Source: a virus | DNA: 64,000 nucleotides | Virus record (IMG/VR): IMGVR_UViG_3300035190_001334 | Span: 62,001 to 126,000 of that record | Reading direction: 5' to 3' (one strand) | Shown here: piece by piece, positions 35,886-43,383 of the stretch | Numbering within the stretch: the stretch's first letter is position 1 | Layout: each line of letters begins with the position of its first letter | The notes under the pieces: model-generated | Seen by the model: the letters and a program-made list of their open reading frames with translations, nothing else | What the model was told of the DNA's origin: nothing | Databases searched by the model: none | Translations under genes and position numbers: made by a program

Positions 35886-36562
35886 GGTTTTGTGTAGTAA
35901 ATGGCTCTTGAGGTGTCTTTGTGTTCTGTGTAGCCTAAATCATCCATAATAGATTTAAGCAGCTTCTGGGTGCTGTCTGGGTAGCCTTCACAAGCTTTCT
36001 TGATATCTTTAAGGAAGACGCGGCTACGTTTTTTTGTTGTGTAGGTCGAGAAATAGTCCTCAAGATACTCTTCGACGAAATTAACAAGGATATTGTCTTG
36101 TCTACGCAAAATTGCAAAGTAACGCTTAATACCAGTTAACAGTACTCCGTAAGGTATATGCCCAGAGAAGTAGTTTTGTAAATCTATCGATAAGAATGCT
36201 ATACAGTCGTCTCCATCTTTTATTGGGGAGTTTTTATAGAGTAGTTGTTTATTTTCTGCATCATAGTTAAACTTGTCTAGTAAATAAGGCGCAGTCACAA
36301 AAAACTTAGCTAACTTGGTTTCTGTTACTCTAGTATCTTTAGCACTCTCGATTAACTCACGTAATTGTGCGTTAGTTTGTTCCTGATTTTTCTTTAAGGT
36401 GTCGAAGTTTTTATCGGTTTGTACAAGATAACCTAAAACCACACCTAGAACGTTTTTATAGTTGCTGTCGTTTGCAGTCTCTATAATCGCGTCTATGTCT
36501 ATGGGTCTGGTAGCAAGCGATGTCTCAATTGTATCAGCTTCTATGGGGTTTGCATACTTCAT
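35882..36562 (-). CDS. Coiled-coil cassette protein, first copy
   Basis: 226 residues, clearly paralogous to the 230-residue protein at 56155-56847. Shared stretches include MK.ANP at the start, ETKLA(K/R)FF.TAP.LL in the middle, GIKRYFAI and a C-terminal QDLGY/DDLGY....DxSR. The middle (about 70-105) is a coiled coil. The C-terminal part looks like a small winged helix. It is the first gene of the minus-strand operon that starts at the non-coding hub, preceded by a TATACT -10 box. The family is unknown to me; a partner or specificity factor for the GIY-YIG protein is a fair inference. Confidence 0.6.
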   Translation of the reverse strand: MKYANPIEADTIETSLATRPIDIDAIIETANDSNYKNVLGVVLGYLVQTDKNFDTLKKNQEQTNAQLRELIESAKDTRVTETKLAKFFVTAPYLLDKFNYDAENKQLLYKNSPIKDGDDCIAFLSIDLQNYFSGHIPYGVLLTGIKRYFAILRRQDNILVNFVEEYLEDYFSTYTTKKRSRVFLKDIKKACEGYPDSTQKLLKSIMDDLGYTEHKDTSRAIYYTKP

Positions 36563-36586
36563 ATCTGTCTTTATTACTATTCAATA

Positions 36587-36592
36587 AGTATA
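36587..36592 (-). promoter_or_regulatory. -10 box of the first coiled-coil/GIY-YIG cassette
   Basis: On the minus strand TATACT is preceded by TATGC and lies 25 bases before the start codon at 36562. An inverted-looking CTAGTGCTATTGG element lies directly upstream and resembles the direct repeats at 36641-36680, so it may be an operator. Confidence 0.4.
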
Positions 36593-36640
36593 GCATAACC
36601 AATAGCACTAGAAAAACTATGCTGCCTTTTTCTGTTTGAA

Positions 36641-36680
36641 AACTATTGGTAGTCGAGAAAAAACTAGTGGTATATCGAGT
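36641..36680 (+). repeat. Tandem 20-bp imperfect direct repeat
   Basis: AACTATTGGTAGTCGAGAAA is followed at once by a diverged copy sharing AACTA.TGGTA...CGAG at 36662-36679. Adjacent 20-bp units next to a promoter suggest operator sites. A related CTATTGG element occurs in the cassette promoter nearby. Confidence 0.4.
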
Positions 36681-36898
36681 GTTTGCTGCCTATACTTTCA
36701 AATTTGCATATTTATTGAAGTGCCTCAAACGTCGAGGAATCGTTGAATAACCATTGTTTTTGGTGTGCCTTATATTACTACTTCTTCTTCTTCTGGGGGC
36801 AACATCTTGAATTAGCCATGCGGCGATGAGCTAGTACTAACTTCGATATTCATAGTATTATCTAGCTGTTTTATAGTACTTTCTTTGGTAAATTCACG

Positions 36899-37170
36899 TT
36901 ATGTATGCTTTCTGAGATTTGGCGTAACAGAGGTGTGAGTATGAAAAATGAGAGGGATATGGGTATATTGATGAGTGTGAATATTGATGATAGTCGATAT
37001 ATCGAGGGGGTTGAAGCAAAATGATAATCATTCTCACTCCCAAAAATCTCCCATATATGAGCTACACACGATACAATCCCATTCCATCCCTCACACAAAT
37101 CCCACATTCTATCTCTTAACCCCTATCCTTCCCTAAGACAAATATCACATCTCTCACATAAATATCACTC
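36899..37170. other. Strand-composition switch with central palindrome, candidate replication origin
   Basis: From about 36899 to 37018 the plus strand is G-rich and C-poor; from about 37033 to 37170 it is C-rich and G-poor. The change is abrupt and centred on AATGATAATCATT (37020-37032, arms of six bases around one A). Short direct repeats AAATATCAC follow at 37140 and 37160. Sudden GC-skew inversion in a non-coding hub is what many phage origins look like. No initiator gene or iteron array is visible beside it. Confidence 0.35.
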
Positions 37171-37585
37171 TTTGCATTGTATAATCCGATACAGTACATT
37201 ATACAACCTATATGCTATAATCGTTTGAGCGATTTTAATTAAGTCACTCATCCTTTTAGATTACTTTCACTTACAAGATTATTATATATGTTTCACTTAT
37301 CTGATTATATAACGACAGCTACCATATGCAATTTGTTGCATAGTCCTAAAATCGATTCTGAGACTAGCAAAATGTCTAATGTGCAAATATACCTGAATGT
37401 ATGTAAACAAGTCTTACAGGTCAATTTAGCGACAGTACAAAAAACCATAAGGAATAACTAACGTAGTGACGCGCACGATACTATATGCTATAACGAAAAT
37501 TACACGACTTTACTTCGTTGTTTACATAACTTTACAATCGATAGTAGCTGAAACCCTTACCTAGAGCCAATCTCGAACCAATTTA

Positions 37586-37625
37586 AAAAAAGTGTTGACA
37601 TTCTAAGCTAACTCCTGTAACTTAG
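37586..37625 (+). promoter_or_regulatory. Promoter-like segment 1 (TTGACA box)
   Basis: AAAAAAGTGTTGACA ends at 37600, with an exact -35 hexamer TTGACA (37595-37600). A 17-base gap leads to TAACTT, a weak -10. The same 15 bases recur 171 bp downstream, so they are under selection. Probably drives the plus-strand early genes. Confidence 0.5.
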
Positions 37626-37756
37626 TTTACATGAGATACGAGATAAGCAAACGCAAGCAATCAAACGCAAGCAGTAAGCCAATCGTCTCTCCCGTACCTT
37701 GAAAATTTCATATTTCATCTGACTCGACACAAACGAGTTCGCTAAAAACGAATTTT

Positions 37757-37800
37757 AAAAAAGTGTTGACAACCAAAAAGAAATATGCAAAGCTTTAAAG
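37757..37800 (+). promoter_or_regulatory. Promoter-like segment 2 (TTGACA box)
   Basis: A second AAAAAAGTGTTGACA, with TTGACA at 37766-37771. The -10 region is unclear (AATATGC about 13 bases on). Both segments are followed, 90-100 bases later, by GTACC(T/A)TGAAAA, so a unit of roughly 170 bp seems to be duplicated. Confidence 0.45.
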
Positions 37801-37988
37801 GTCAAAGCAACTAAAGCTTGTATCTGGGTTCTCCAGCGCTACAGATTTAGCCTGTACCATGAAAACCGAATAACTACACAAAACCCAGTTTTATTTTTAG
37901 GGTTATCTAATCGCAGTTATCCTGATAGCAAGGGATTGAACGTAAGGCGCTAGATAGGGTATAGCAAGCAACTGCTTAGTTATATCGC

Positions 37989-38237
37989 GTGATTCTGTCG
38001 TATGAGACACAACGTTATCTATAGAGCTTAACCTATAGAATCGTAAGAATAGTTAAGCCTTAGAAAGTTCGCAGTCACCTAAAAACTGCAAAATATCAAT
38101 AAAGACAACGACATACTTAATTTTGTAAACGTAACAACTGCTTAAAGCTTGTGATTGTAAGATTATCACTGACTGTTAAATTAAGACGGTTAAACGAATA
38201 AAACAAGTTAAGTTAGTCTAGTCCTAACTGTGCTGTA
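37989..38237 (+). repeat. Duplicated leader, copy 1
   Basis: Two blocks (37989-38060 and 38104-38237) match 38683-38754 and 38801-38937 with few changes. Block A contains nested inverted repeats: TCTATAG with CTATAGA, and CTTAAC with GTTAAG. Block B ends in TAGTCCTAACTGTGCTGT, the left arm of an inverted repeat whose right arm lies beyond the following gene. The leader precedes the Shine-Dalgarno sequence AGGAGAT of the gene at 38281. It may fold as an RNA element. Confidence 0.6.
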
Positions 38238-38280
38238 ATTCGCTTACGCTCATTTAAAATAACAAAGGAGATAAGACAAA

Positions 38281-38610
38281 ATGATAACTAAAGAGTTATT
38301 AGATAAAGAATACTACTACATAAGAGACTTAGATAAGCTAACTAGCCCTGAGTACTTACAGAATATAAAGTACTACGATTTAGAATATTTTCAAAGAGGC
38401 TATTTTTATCTCTACTTTTCTGACAAAATGAACAATTTGGTTCTAAGTTGGATTAACGATAATCTCGACCCTAAAGGTAATACTGGACACTTTTTAGAAG
38501 TTATTGCTACAGCTTTTGATGCTGTAGGATTACCTATTGGAGAGTATGAACGTGTTTTTACTGATAGTAGAGCGCACGACTTTTTTCTAGATTTGTTTGA
38601 TTTTGAGTAA
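38281..38610 (+). CDS. Small acidic early protein, first in duplicated-leader cassette
   Basis: 109 residues, rich in Asp, Tyr and Phe (KEYYYIRDLDKLTSPEYLQN; AHDFFLDLFDFE). Strong Shine-Dalgarno sequence (AAGGAGAT). It is bracketed by inverted repeats: ACTGTGCTGT upstream (38227-38236) and ACAGCACAG downstream (38639-38647). Small acidic proteins in phage early regions often bind host or defence proteins, but no family is recognised. Confidence 0.65.
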   Translation: MITKELLDKEYYYIRDLDKLTSPEYLQNIKYYDLEYFQRGYFYLYFSDKMNNLVLSWINDNLDPKGNTGHFLEVIATAFDAVGLPIGEYERVFTDSRAHDFFLDLFDFE

Positions 38611-38638
38611 CTAAGCTGAACAAATGAACGAAGTAAAT

Positions 38639-38660
38639 ACAGCACAGCTAAGACTAGCAC
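38639..38660 (+). repeat. Right arm of the inverted repeat around the first cassette gene
   Basis: ACAGCACAGCTAAGACTAGC is nearly the reverse complement of the end of leader copy 1 (CTAGTCCTAACTGTGCTGT). Another copy lies at 39286-39306, after the second gene. Confidence 0.6.
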
Positions 38661-38682
38661 TATCGCTAGTTGTTATCGTGAG

Positions 38683-38937
38683 GTGATTCTGTCGTATGAG
38701 ACACAACGTTATCTATAGAGCTTAACCTATAGAACCGTAAGAACAGTTAAGCCTATCTTTTGATAGATATAACCTAACGGCTGGTTAGTAAACCGTTTAA
38801 GACAATGACATACTTAACTTTGTAAACGTAACAACTGCTTAGAGTTTGTGAATGTAAGATTATCATTGACTGTTAAATTAAGACGGTTGAACGAATAAAA
38901 CAGGTTAAGTTTAGTCTAGTCCTAACTGTGCTGTGAA
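38683..38937 (+). repeat. Duplicated leader, copy 2
   Basis: Repeat of copy 1 (offset about 694 bp) with scattered substitutions, most of them transitions, and a different spacer of about 46 bases between blocks A and B. It ends in CCTAACTGTGCTGT before the Shine-Dalgarno sequence of the gene at 38968. The conservation of the leader while the genes differ shows the shell, not the gene, was duplicated or kept. Confidence 0.65.
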
Positions 38938-38967
38938 GCTTATCACTACTATATAGGAGATAAGAAT

Positions 38968-39276
38968 ATGTGTGAAGTTCATAGAAATGGTAAAGCACTG
39001 AAACAAGTTAAAAATCTTGGTTGGTTGCTAAGAAATTGGAAAGATGTAAAAAACTTTGATGTGCGTTTATCAGGTAATAGGTTCCCTAGTGAATATACAT
39101 TAACCGCTTTCTCTGATGATTGGTTTTTTACCACTGACTACGCATCGTTAAGCGTGTTACATACTTGGTTAAATAGACCTGTATTTGTTGGGTTGCCTAT
39201 CAATTGGTTATCTGCTGATAAAGTTAAGATTGGTAGCCTTGAGTATGTAAAATTAAGTCCTGATATCGCATCGTAA
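38968..39276 (+). CDS. Small early protein, second in duplicated-leader cassette
   Basis: 102 residues, aromatic and basic (NLGWLLRNWKDVKNFDVRLS; LSVLHTWLNRPVFVGLPINW). Strong Shine-Dalgarno sequence (TAGGAGAT). Unrelated to the 109-residue protein, although both have the same leader and the same flanking inverted repeat. No family recognised. Confidence 0.65.
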   Translation: MCEVHRNGKALKQVKNLGWLLRNWKDVKNFDVRLSGNRFPSEYTLTAFSDDWFFTTDYASLSVLHTWLNRPVFVGLPINWLSADKVKIGSLEYVKLSPDIAS

Positions 39277-39337
39277 CTAAGCTGACAGCACAGCTAAGAC
39301 TAGCACTAACGCTATGTCTATTATCGTGAGGTTAATT

Positions 39338-39472
39338 ATGTATCTCGACATCGTGCCAAGTCAATATAGAGGTTTTTGGTTCTGTCATAACTTCGATGTT
39401 GTTGAGTCACCAAAGTATGTTGATGTTTGTGTTTGGTGTGTAAGGTTGCAAGCGTACTTTAAAAGCTTGTAA
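39338..39472 (+). CDS. Very small early protein
   Basis: 44 residues (MYLDIVPSQYRGFWFCHNFD and on), rich in aromatic residues, Cys and Val. It follows a GTGAGGTT segment like the one that begins leader copy 2. Plausible by position and composition only. Confidence 0.4.
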   Translation: MYLDIVPSQYRGFWFCHNFDVVESPKYVDVCVWCVRLQAYFKSL

Positions 39473-39557
39473 CATTAACAAAACACCCTACACCCATTAA
39501 TGAGTCTATGGTAAATATTTAAAATCCCCCAAAAATTTCTGTCTAGCTTCATGTAGG

Positions 39558-39601
39558 TTGATTATTCCTAACAGCATAGTTTTTTACTGTGCTGTCAAGA
39601 G
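39558..39601 (+). repeat. Intergenic stem-loop, TTCCTA/AAGAG type, no gene in the loop
   Basis: TTGATTATTCCTA, then stem ACAGCATAGT (39571-39580), a T-rich loop, stem ACTGTGCTGT (39586-39595) and CAAGAG. The stem sequence is the same one that brackets the two cassette genes upstream. It lies before the gene at 39664. Confidence 0.55.
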
Positions 39602-39663
39602 TATTCACCTAAAAAGTGTATATCTCTACTAACCGCTAAAACAGTCTATAGGACTGGAATCAA

Positions 39664-40017
39664 ATGAACAAACGTGGGATTATAGCTGAAGGTCTTAATA
39701 GAGGCTACAGCATAGCAAAAAACATCGAACTTGTAGATATTGGTGATTACTGCGATGGTCAATTTTTAGATGAACGTGAAAACGTCAAAATCACATCAGA
39801 CAATTGGCTAGAGTTTCATACTAACTACGCCTATGAATGCGAGTCTAATGACCGTCAATTTTCACCATTTGAGTTCTTGGCTAACGACATCAACGCTACA
39901 GAAGATAATCCAAGGGTTAAATTTGAACCTTGGAGTGTTTTCGATGAAGCAATTTCTCGTGGTATCGCTAAAGCGCTTAAAGAGCGATGGAAGTCTCTAC
40001 AAGTTGACAAAAAGTAG
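39664..40017 (+). CDS. Hypothetical early protein
   Basis: 117 residues, acidic and Asn-rich, with a basic helical C-terminus (ISRGIAKALKERWKSLQ). The -1 frame after the stop stays open and coding-like (KVETKTNEALEVLNQLKFNS and on, to 40113), with C-AAA-AAG at 40008-40014 near the stop. This might be a frameshift extension or a decayed neighbour. No family recognised. Confidence 0.55.
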   Translation: MNKRGIIAEGLNRGYSIAKNIELVDIGDYCDGQFLDERENVKITSDNWLEFHTNYAYECESNDRQFSPFEFLANDINATEDNPRVKFEPWSVFDEAISRGIAKALKERWKSLQVDKK

Positions 40018-40108
40018 AGACTAAAACTAATGAAGCTTTAGAAGTGTTAAATCAACTTAAATTTAACTCTACTTGTCTGCTTAGTTCTATAGAACGTGAT
40101 ACAGGCTA

Positions 40109-40161
40109 TTGACTTTTTTCCTAACTGCCTGTAAGCTTTATGTTTATTGGCAGTCAAGAGC
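40109..40161 (+). repeat. Intergenic stem-loop, TTCCTA/AAGAG type
   Basis: TTGACTTTTTTCCTA, stem ACTGCC (40124-40129), a 19-base loop, stem GGCAGT (40149-40154), CAAGAGC. The outer TTGACT and AGTCAA also pair. Flanks match the other members; the stem does not. Confidence 0.55.
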
Positions 40162-40228
40162 AAAGTAGTTAACACTTATAGCGCTCTTTTCGCTAACGCT
40201 TAAACTAGAACAACTAGGAATTAATACA

Positions 40229-40750
40229 ATGAAACCTACAACAGAAAATATCATCACTCGCAACACTGAAACCGATGAAGTGATTGGCATCTATGAAGTG
40301 ATTATCTCGCACATGAGAAATCCTGATACCTCCAGAGATGAAAAATCTAAAAACTTTCCAGATGATAGTGACGCTTGGCTTGTAGTCATTAATGGTCAAA
40401 GGTTTGACTACTATACAGGTGTAGGTCATCGCCATATCGATAAAATGACTGTATTTGGTACTAAATGGGATTACGACTACATTAAAAAGAATCGTCATAG
40501 ACTGTATACGGATGTGTTGGTGCAAGTGTCAAAACCCGTAACGCCTAAATTTGACAGCATTTTGGCTTGTCTAGTAGAAGATGCTGTAGGTAGCGCCCAA
40601 ACCTTTGATGATTGGTGTTATTGCTACGGTTATGATACTGATAGCCGTAAAGCTTTAGATATATACATGACTTGTCAAGAGACAGCTAAAAAGTTGAGAC
40701 TCGCTAGAGTGCCAGTAGATGCAGAAGCAAAACGCCTAGAAGATTACTAA
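40229..40750 (+). CDS. Widespread phage hypothetical protein
   Basis: 173 residues. The C-terminal part (ACLVEDAVGSAQTFDDWCYC, then YGYDTDSRKALDIYMTCQE and KKLR) matches a pattern I know from many unrelated phages: C...D......F..W...(Y/F)GYD.DSRKA...Y..C.......L. It has no known function. The N-terminal half is beta-rich and acidic. It is encoded beside the TSKHQ family protein, as in other phages. Confidence 0.65.
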   Translation: MKPTTENIITRNTETDEVIGIYEVIISHMRNPDTSRDEKSKNFPDDSDAWLVVINGQRFDYYTGVGHRHIDKMTVFGTKWDYDYIKKNRHRLYTDVLVQVSKPVTPKFDSILACLVEDAVGSAQTFDDWCYCYGYDTDSRKALDIYMTCQETAKKLRLARVPVDAEAKRLEDY

Positions 40751-40756
40751 ATAGAG

Positions 40757-40793
40757 TTTTCCTAGCAGTATCCGCTTGGGTATTGCTAAGAGC
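40757..40793 (+). repeat. Intergenic stem-loop, TTCCTA/AAGAG type
   Basis: TTTTCCTA, stem GCAGTATCC (40765-40773), loop, stem GGTATTGC (40779-40786), TAAGAGC. The stem is one base shifted or G-U paired at one place. Same flanks as at 39558 and 40109. Confidence 0.55.
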
Positions 40794-40850
40794 GCTCTAA
40801 GTGTCTCTTTTCAATTAATCACTTACTGTAAAAACAGGAATTAAAATCTC

Positions 40851-41813
40851 ATGGCAAGAATCAAACGTGTTTTTCAAAATGCTAAGGAATGCATTCATGC
40901 ATGGGCGCAACAGTCCCAAGATGAGGGACGCTCTAGTAATGTATCATTCAGAGCATCTAGCACTGCCCTAGAAGTTGGTGATGTGCTTTACAGCTACGAT
41001 ACTGCTATAGCTGCATTTCGTGAAACCCCTAACGGTGCAAAAGTCGTATTTCTTGACTATTGCTCCCACTCATCTTGCACATCAAAGCATCAAATGGCTA
41101 TACGTCACAGCATTACACAACCTATCTACACTTATGACGATATCCCTCACTGGGTTAGAGATGATGTGAGATACCTTAGCGGTAGACGTGGCTCTAGGCG
41201 TGACAATGCGCCCCACACTGTCAAACCTGAATCTATTTGGCAACAATACAAAGATATCTTTGATGCTCTTGTTGCTACAGTTGGACAAAAGCGCTTTGCA
41301 CGTACATCTTGCGAACGCTTAAACATGGCTAGAGAGTATGAAGCTGAAGCCAATCGCATCAAGCGTTGTTTCAATCTTGATAATTTCCCTGACTTAGAGC
41401 TAGTCATTACTCCTCAAATGCAGGAGTATGTAGAGCTTGCAGAACAAGCTAAAGCAGCAAAAGAAAAACGTGAGAAGGAAAGAATTCAGCGTGACATTGA
41501 ACGTACTGCAATCGACCGTGAAAAATGGCTTACAGGACATTGCAATCGTTACCCTCACAGCTACTCTTTGCCAATTGTTCTACGCCTATCCCCTAGCGAC
41601 TCTGAGCGTGTTGAAACCTCTAGAGGTGCATTTGTACCTGTCAAGGTGTGCGAACGTCTCTATCGTGCATTTAAAGCCCGTCAAATGCCTGATGATGTAC
41701 GAGTTGGTAACTACACTTTGAATGAAGTATCTGAAAACGGCATAACTATCGGTTGCCATAAAATCAGCACTGATGAGCTTGAGAGATTTGCTAAAGTAAT
41801 CGGTCTAGCTTAA
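40851..41813 (+). CDS. Widespread phage hypothetical protein (TSKHQ family)
   Basis: 320 residues. The N-terminal 110 residues show a pattern shared by many phages: A..W..Q.Q..GR..N.SF, ...(I/L)YSY...IA......VVFL..CSHSS.TSKHQ....(R). In this protein the last piece is CSHSSCTSKHQMAIRHSI. Residues 195-230 form a charged coiled coil (EQAKAAKEKREKERIQRDIE). The function is not established. It is often encoded near host-takeover genes. Confidence 0.65.
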   Translation: MARIKRVFQNAKECIHAWAQQSQDEGRSSNVSFRASSTALEVGDVLYSYDTAIAAFRETPNGAKVVFLDYCSHSSCTSKHQMAIRHSITQPIYTYDDIPHWVRDDVRYLSGRRGSRRDNAPHTVKPESIWQQYKDIFDALVATVGQKRFARTSCERLNMAREYEAEANRIKRCFNLDNFPDLELVITPQMQEYVELAEQAKAAKEKREKERIQRDIERTAIDREKWLTGHCNRYPHSYSLPIVLRLSPSDSERVETSRGAFVPVKVCERLYRAFKARQMPDDVRVGNYTLNEVSENGITIGCHKISTDELERFAKVIGLA

Positions 41814-41822
41814 CTGTCGAAA

Positions 41823-41887
41823 CCTCACTCGCGACCGTAGGGAGTGAGGTCTTGTCTAGCTGACTACTAGGCAACTGATGAGACAAG
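41823..41887 (+). other. Two consecutive intergenic hairpins
   Basis: CCTCACTC (41823-41830) pairs with GAGTGAGG (41842-41849); CTTGTCT (41851-41857) pairs with AGACAAG (41881-41887). There is no T-run, so this is an RNA-processing or stabilising structure rather than a classical terminator. Confidence 0.5.
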
Positions 41888-41917
41888 TCAATTACAAACT
41901 ACAAAGGAGTAGGAATA

Positions 41918-42301
41918 ATGTCTATAACTGTAAGACTTTGGACTGATGCAGACTTAGAACGTCTTGCGACCGATGATAACCTCTTGACTATATTCTTTAA
42001 CGTCAAGACTTACTCACAGAAAGAAATCAAGCGCTTACATCAATTGACTGAAAAGCGCAAAACCTATTTCATCTTTTTCACTCCTTTAAATGAAGTAGAT
42101 AGACAGCAAGAACTCTCAGAGAAACAAATTAATCTAGATTTGTTTGTGCAGCACGAAGAGAGTGATGACTATGAAGACTGCATCAAAGTCTATGCTGTAT
42201 CTGATGAGAGCTTGCGATGGTTTCTCAAGCAAGAGTACCACTACTCAATGATTGATTCTATTATCGAAGTTGTTTCCACTACAAGAGAAGTATCACTATG
42301 A
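41918..42301 (+). CDS. Hypothetical early protein
   Basis: 127 residues, mixed charged, with TDADLERLATDDNLLTIFFN at the N-terminus and DESLRWFLKQEYHYSMIDSI near the end. Shine-Dalgarno AAAGGAGT. Overlaps the next gene by four bases (ATGA). No family recognised. Confidence 0.6.
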   Translation: MSITVRLWTDADLERLATDDNLLTIFFNVKTYSQKEIKRLHQLTEKRKTYFIFFTPLNEVDRQQELSEKQINLDLFVQHEESDDYEDCIKVYAVSDESLRWFLKQEYHYSMIDSIIEVVSTTREVSL

Positions 42302-42621
42302 ATAATTCAGGTCTTGAATTACGATTGAGCGAGAAAAATAGTTACCTTATCCTAGATGGCTCTGCTATCCCCTCTACCCTTGCAGAACATGAGATTGCAT
42401 GGTTGAATGGATTCTCACACGATACAGCACTTATAGAACTTCTAGAGCATTGCCTGTGCAATGGTTGGCAAGTAGTGGCTGTAGCTTGTTTTGGTGGTAT
42501 GGTTTTAGAGAGTCCTGACGGTGTTCTCTATGCTGATGTGAAGCATCAAACTCACAATGCAGTCTCTCAACTGCTAGAGGGTAAAAACTACTACTTCCAT
42601 AGGACAGAAAGAGATGAATAA
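42298..42621 (+). CDS. Hypothetical early protein
   Basis: 107 residues. Contains GFSHDTALIELLEHCLCNGW and QVVAVACFGGMVLESPDGVL, a compact alpha/beta look. ATGA overlap with the previous gene and eight-base overlap with the next. No family recognised. Confidence 0.55.
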   Translation: MNNSGLELRLSEKNSYLILDGSAIPSTLAEHEIAWLNGFSHDTALIELLEHCLCNGWQVVAVACFGGMVLESPDGVLYADVKHQTHNAVSQLLEGKNYYFHRTERDE

Positions 42622-42760
42622 AACCAAACTAAAATCTTTTGTTGCAGACAAGCACATCCGCAAAATTCTAAGTAAGAGTAAAATGCAAAAACCGCTTACC
42701 GATGAGATTGCACAACTATTAACAAATCTTGAGCAGCATTCTACAAATATGCGTAGTTAA
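42614..42760 (+). CDS. Very small basic early protein
   Basis: 48 residues (MNKTKLKSFVADKHIRKILS and on), basic N-terminal half and polar helical C-terminus. Overlaps the previous stop by eight bases, with AAAGAG upstream as ribosome site. Plausible coupled gene. Confidence 0.4.
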   Translation: MNKTKLKSFVADKHIRKILSKSKMQKPLTDEIAQLLTNLEQHSTNMRS

Positions 42761-42796
42761 CATAACTACGACAGTCCAGATTTAAGTGAACGCAGT

Positions 42797-43027
42797 ATGT
42801 TACATCTTGCAGAATCTTATTTTCTGCAAATCTGCGACAAAGTAGTTATCGAACTATACGCTAAAGAGGTTTCTAGACCTATTATTGATGTTCTACTAAA
42901 AGTCAACATGAAAAGAGACAGCTTCGAGCTATTTAAAGAGCTTTTCAACAAAGACTACATCGTGAGAGAGGTTATCTACTTTTTTAGAAATCAGACACTA
43001 GAATTTGAGACTAAAACTCATGCCTGA
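42797..43027 (+). CDS. Hypothetical small early protein
   Basis: 76 residues, helical, charged (VVIELYAKEVSRPIIDVLLK; DSFELFKELFNKDYIVREVI). Eight-base overlap with the following gene. No family recognised. Confidence 0.5.
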   Translation: MLHLAESYFLQICDKVVIELYAKEVSRPIIDVLLKVNMKRDSFELFKELFNKDYIVREVIYFFRNQTLEFETKTHA

Positions 43028-43196
43028 TATACAATTCCACAAAAACGCTGTAGTCTTTAACGGTATTAACTGGCAGCTTGATTTAAGGTTGCTTGATTTT
43101 AGTTGGGTTTGGGACTTTCACAGAAAGAGTAAATCTAGCCTTGAGATTTTTACTCCTCTGTTATCTATTTACTTTTGGAAGGGTTGTGATGATTGA
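43020..43196 (+). CDS. Hypothetical small aromatic protein
   Basis: 58 residues from the ATG at 43020, within the end of the previous gene. Trp/Phe-rich (WQLDLRLLDFSWVWDFHRKS; LLSIYFWKGCDD). Overlaps the next start by eight bases. Might associate with membrane. No family recognised. Confidence 0.45.
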   Translation: MPDIQFHKNAVVFNGINWQLDLRLLDFSWVWDFHRKSKSSLEIFTPLLSIYFWKGCDD

Positions 43197-43383
43197 AGGA
43201 GCTATTTTTGGTTTTACATTAGGTTGTGTCATGTCTGGCTTTACTTGTTTCCATCTTGGTTACGAGCAACGCAAATGGGACACACTCGAAATTACAGCAC
43301 AAAAGAATGCCAAGATTGAGGCTTACGAGTCTATACTTGGCACGATGAAAATTAAAAAAGAGATTGGACACAATCATGACTAA
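43189..43383 (+). CDS. Small membrane protein
   Basis: 64 residues. Residues 1-24 are a glycine/Phe/Cys-rich membrane segment (EGAIFGFTLGCVMSGFTCFH), followed by a charged helix (LEITAQKNAKIEAYESILG). ATGA-type coupling on both sides. Function unknown; inner-membrane small proteins are common in phage early regions. Confidence 0.5.
   Translation: MIEGAIFGFTLGCVMSGFTCFHLGYEQRKWDTLEITAQKNAKIEAYESILGTMKIKKEIGHNHD

Larger units (their letters stand above)
36563..38280. other. Non-coding hub between divergent transcription blocks
   Basis: About 1.7 kb, AT-rich, with no convincing gene. A possible minus-strand frame at 36871-37107 has no coding look. In order it holds the cassette promoter, direct repeats (36641-36680), a sharp purine/pyrimidine strand switch around a palindrome (36899-37170), two near-identical promoter-like segments (37586-37600, 37757-37771) and the first copy of a long duplicated leader (37989-38237). 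It is the place where minus-strand late-type genes and plus-strand early-type genes diverge, so it is the best candidate for an origin and master promoter region. Confidence 0.6.

Noticed and set aside
36871-37107. 78-codon minus-strand open frame in the non-coding hub
   Set aside because: It lies across the strand-composition switch, has no ribosome site, and its residues reflect the skewed base composition rather than a protein.
36641-38237. CRISPR array
   Set aside because: The repeats are long leaders or two-copy elements without regular short repeats and spacers.
37989-38237. tRNA or tmRNA in the duplicated leader
   Set aside because: No cloverleaf, T-loop or CCA-like end could be drawn.
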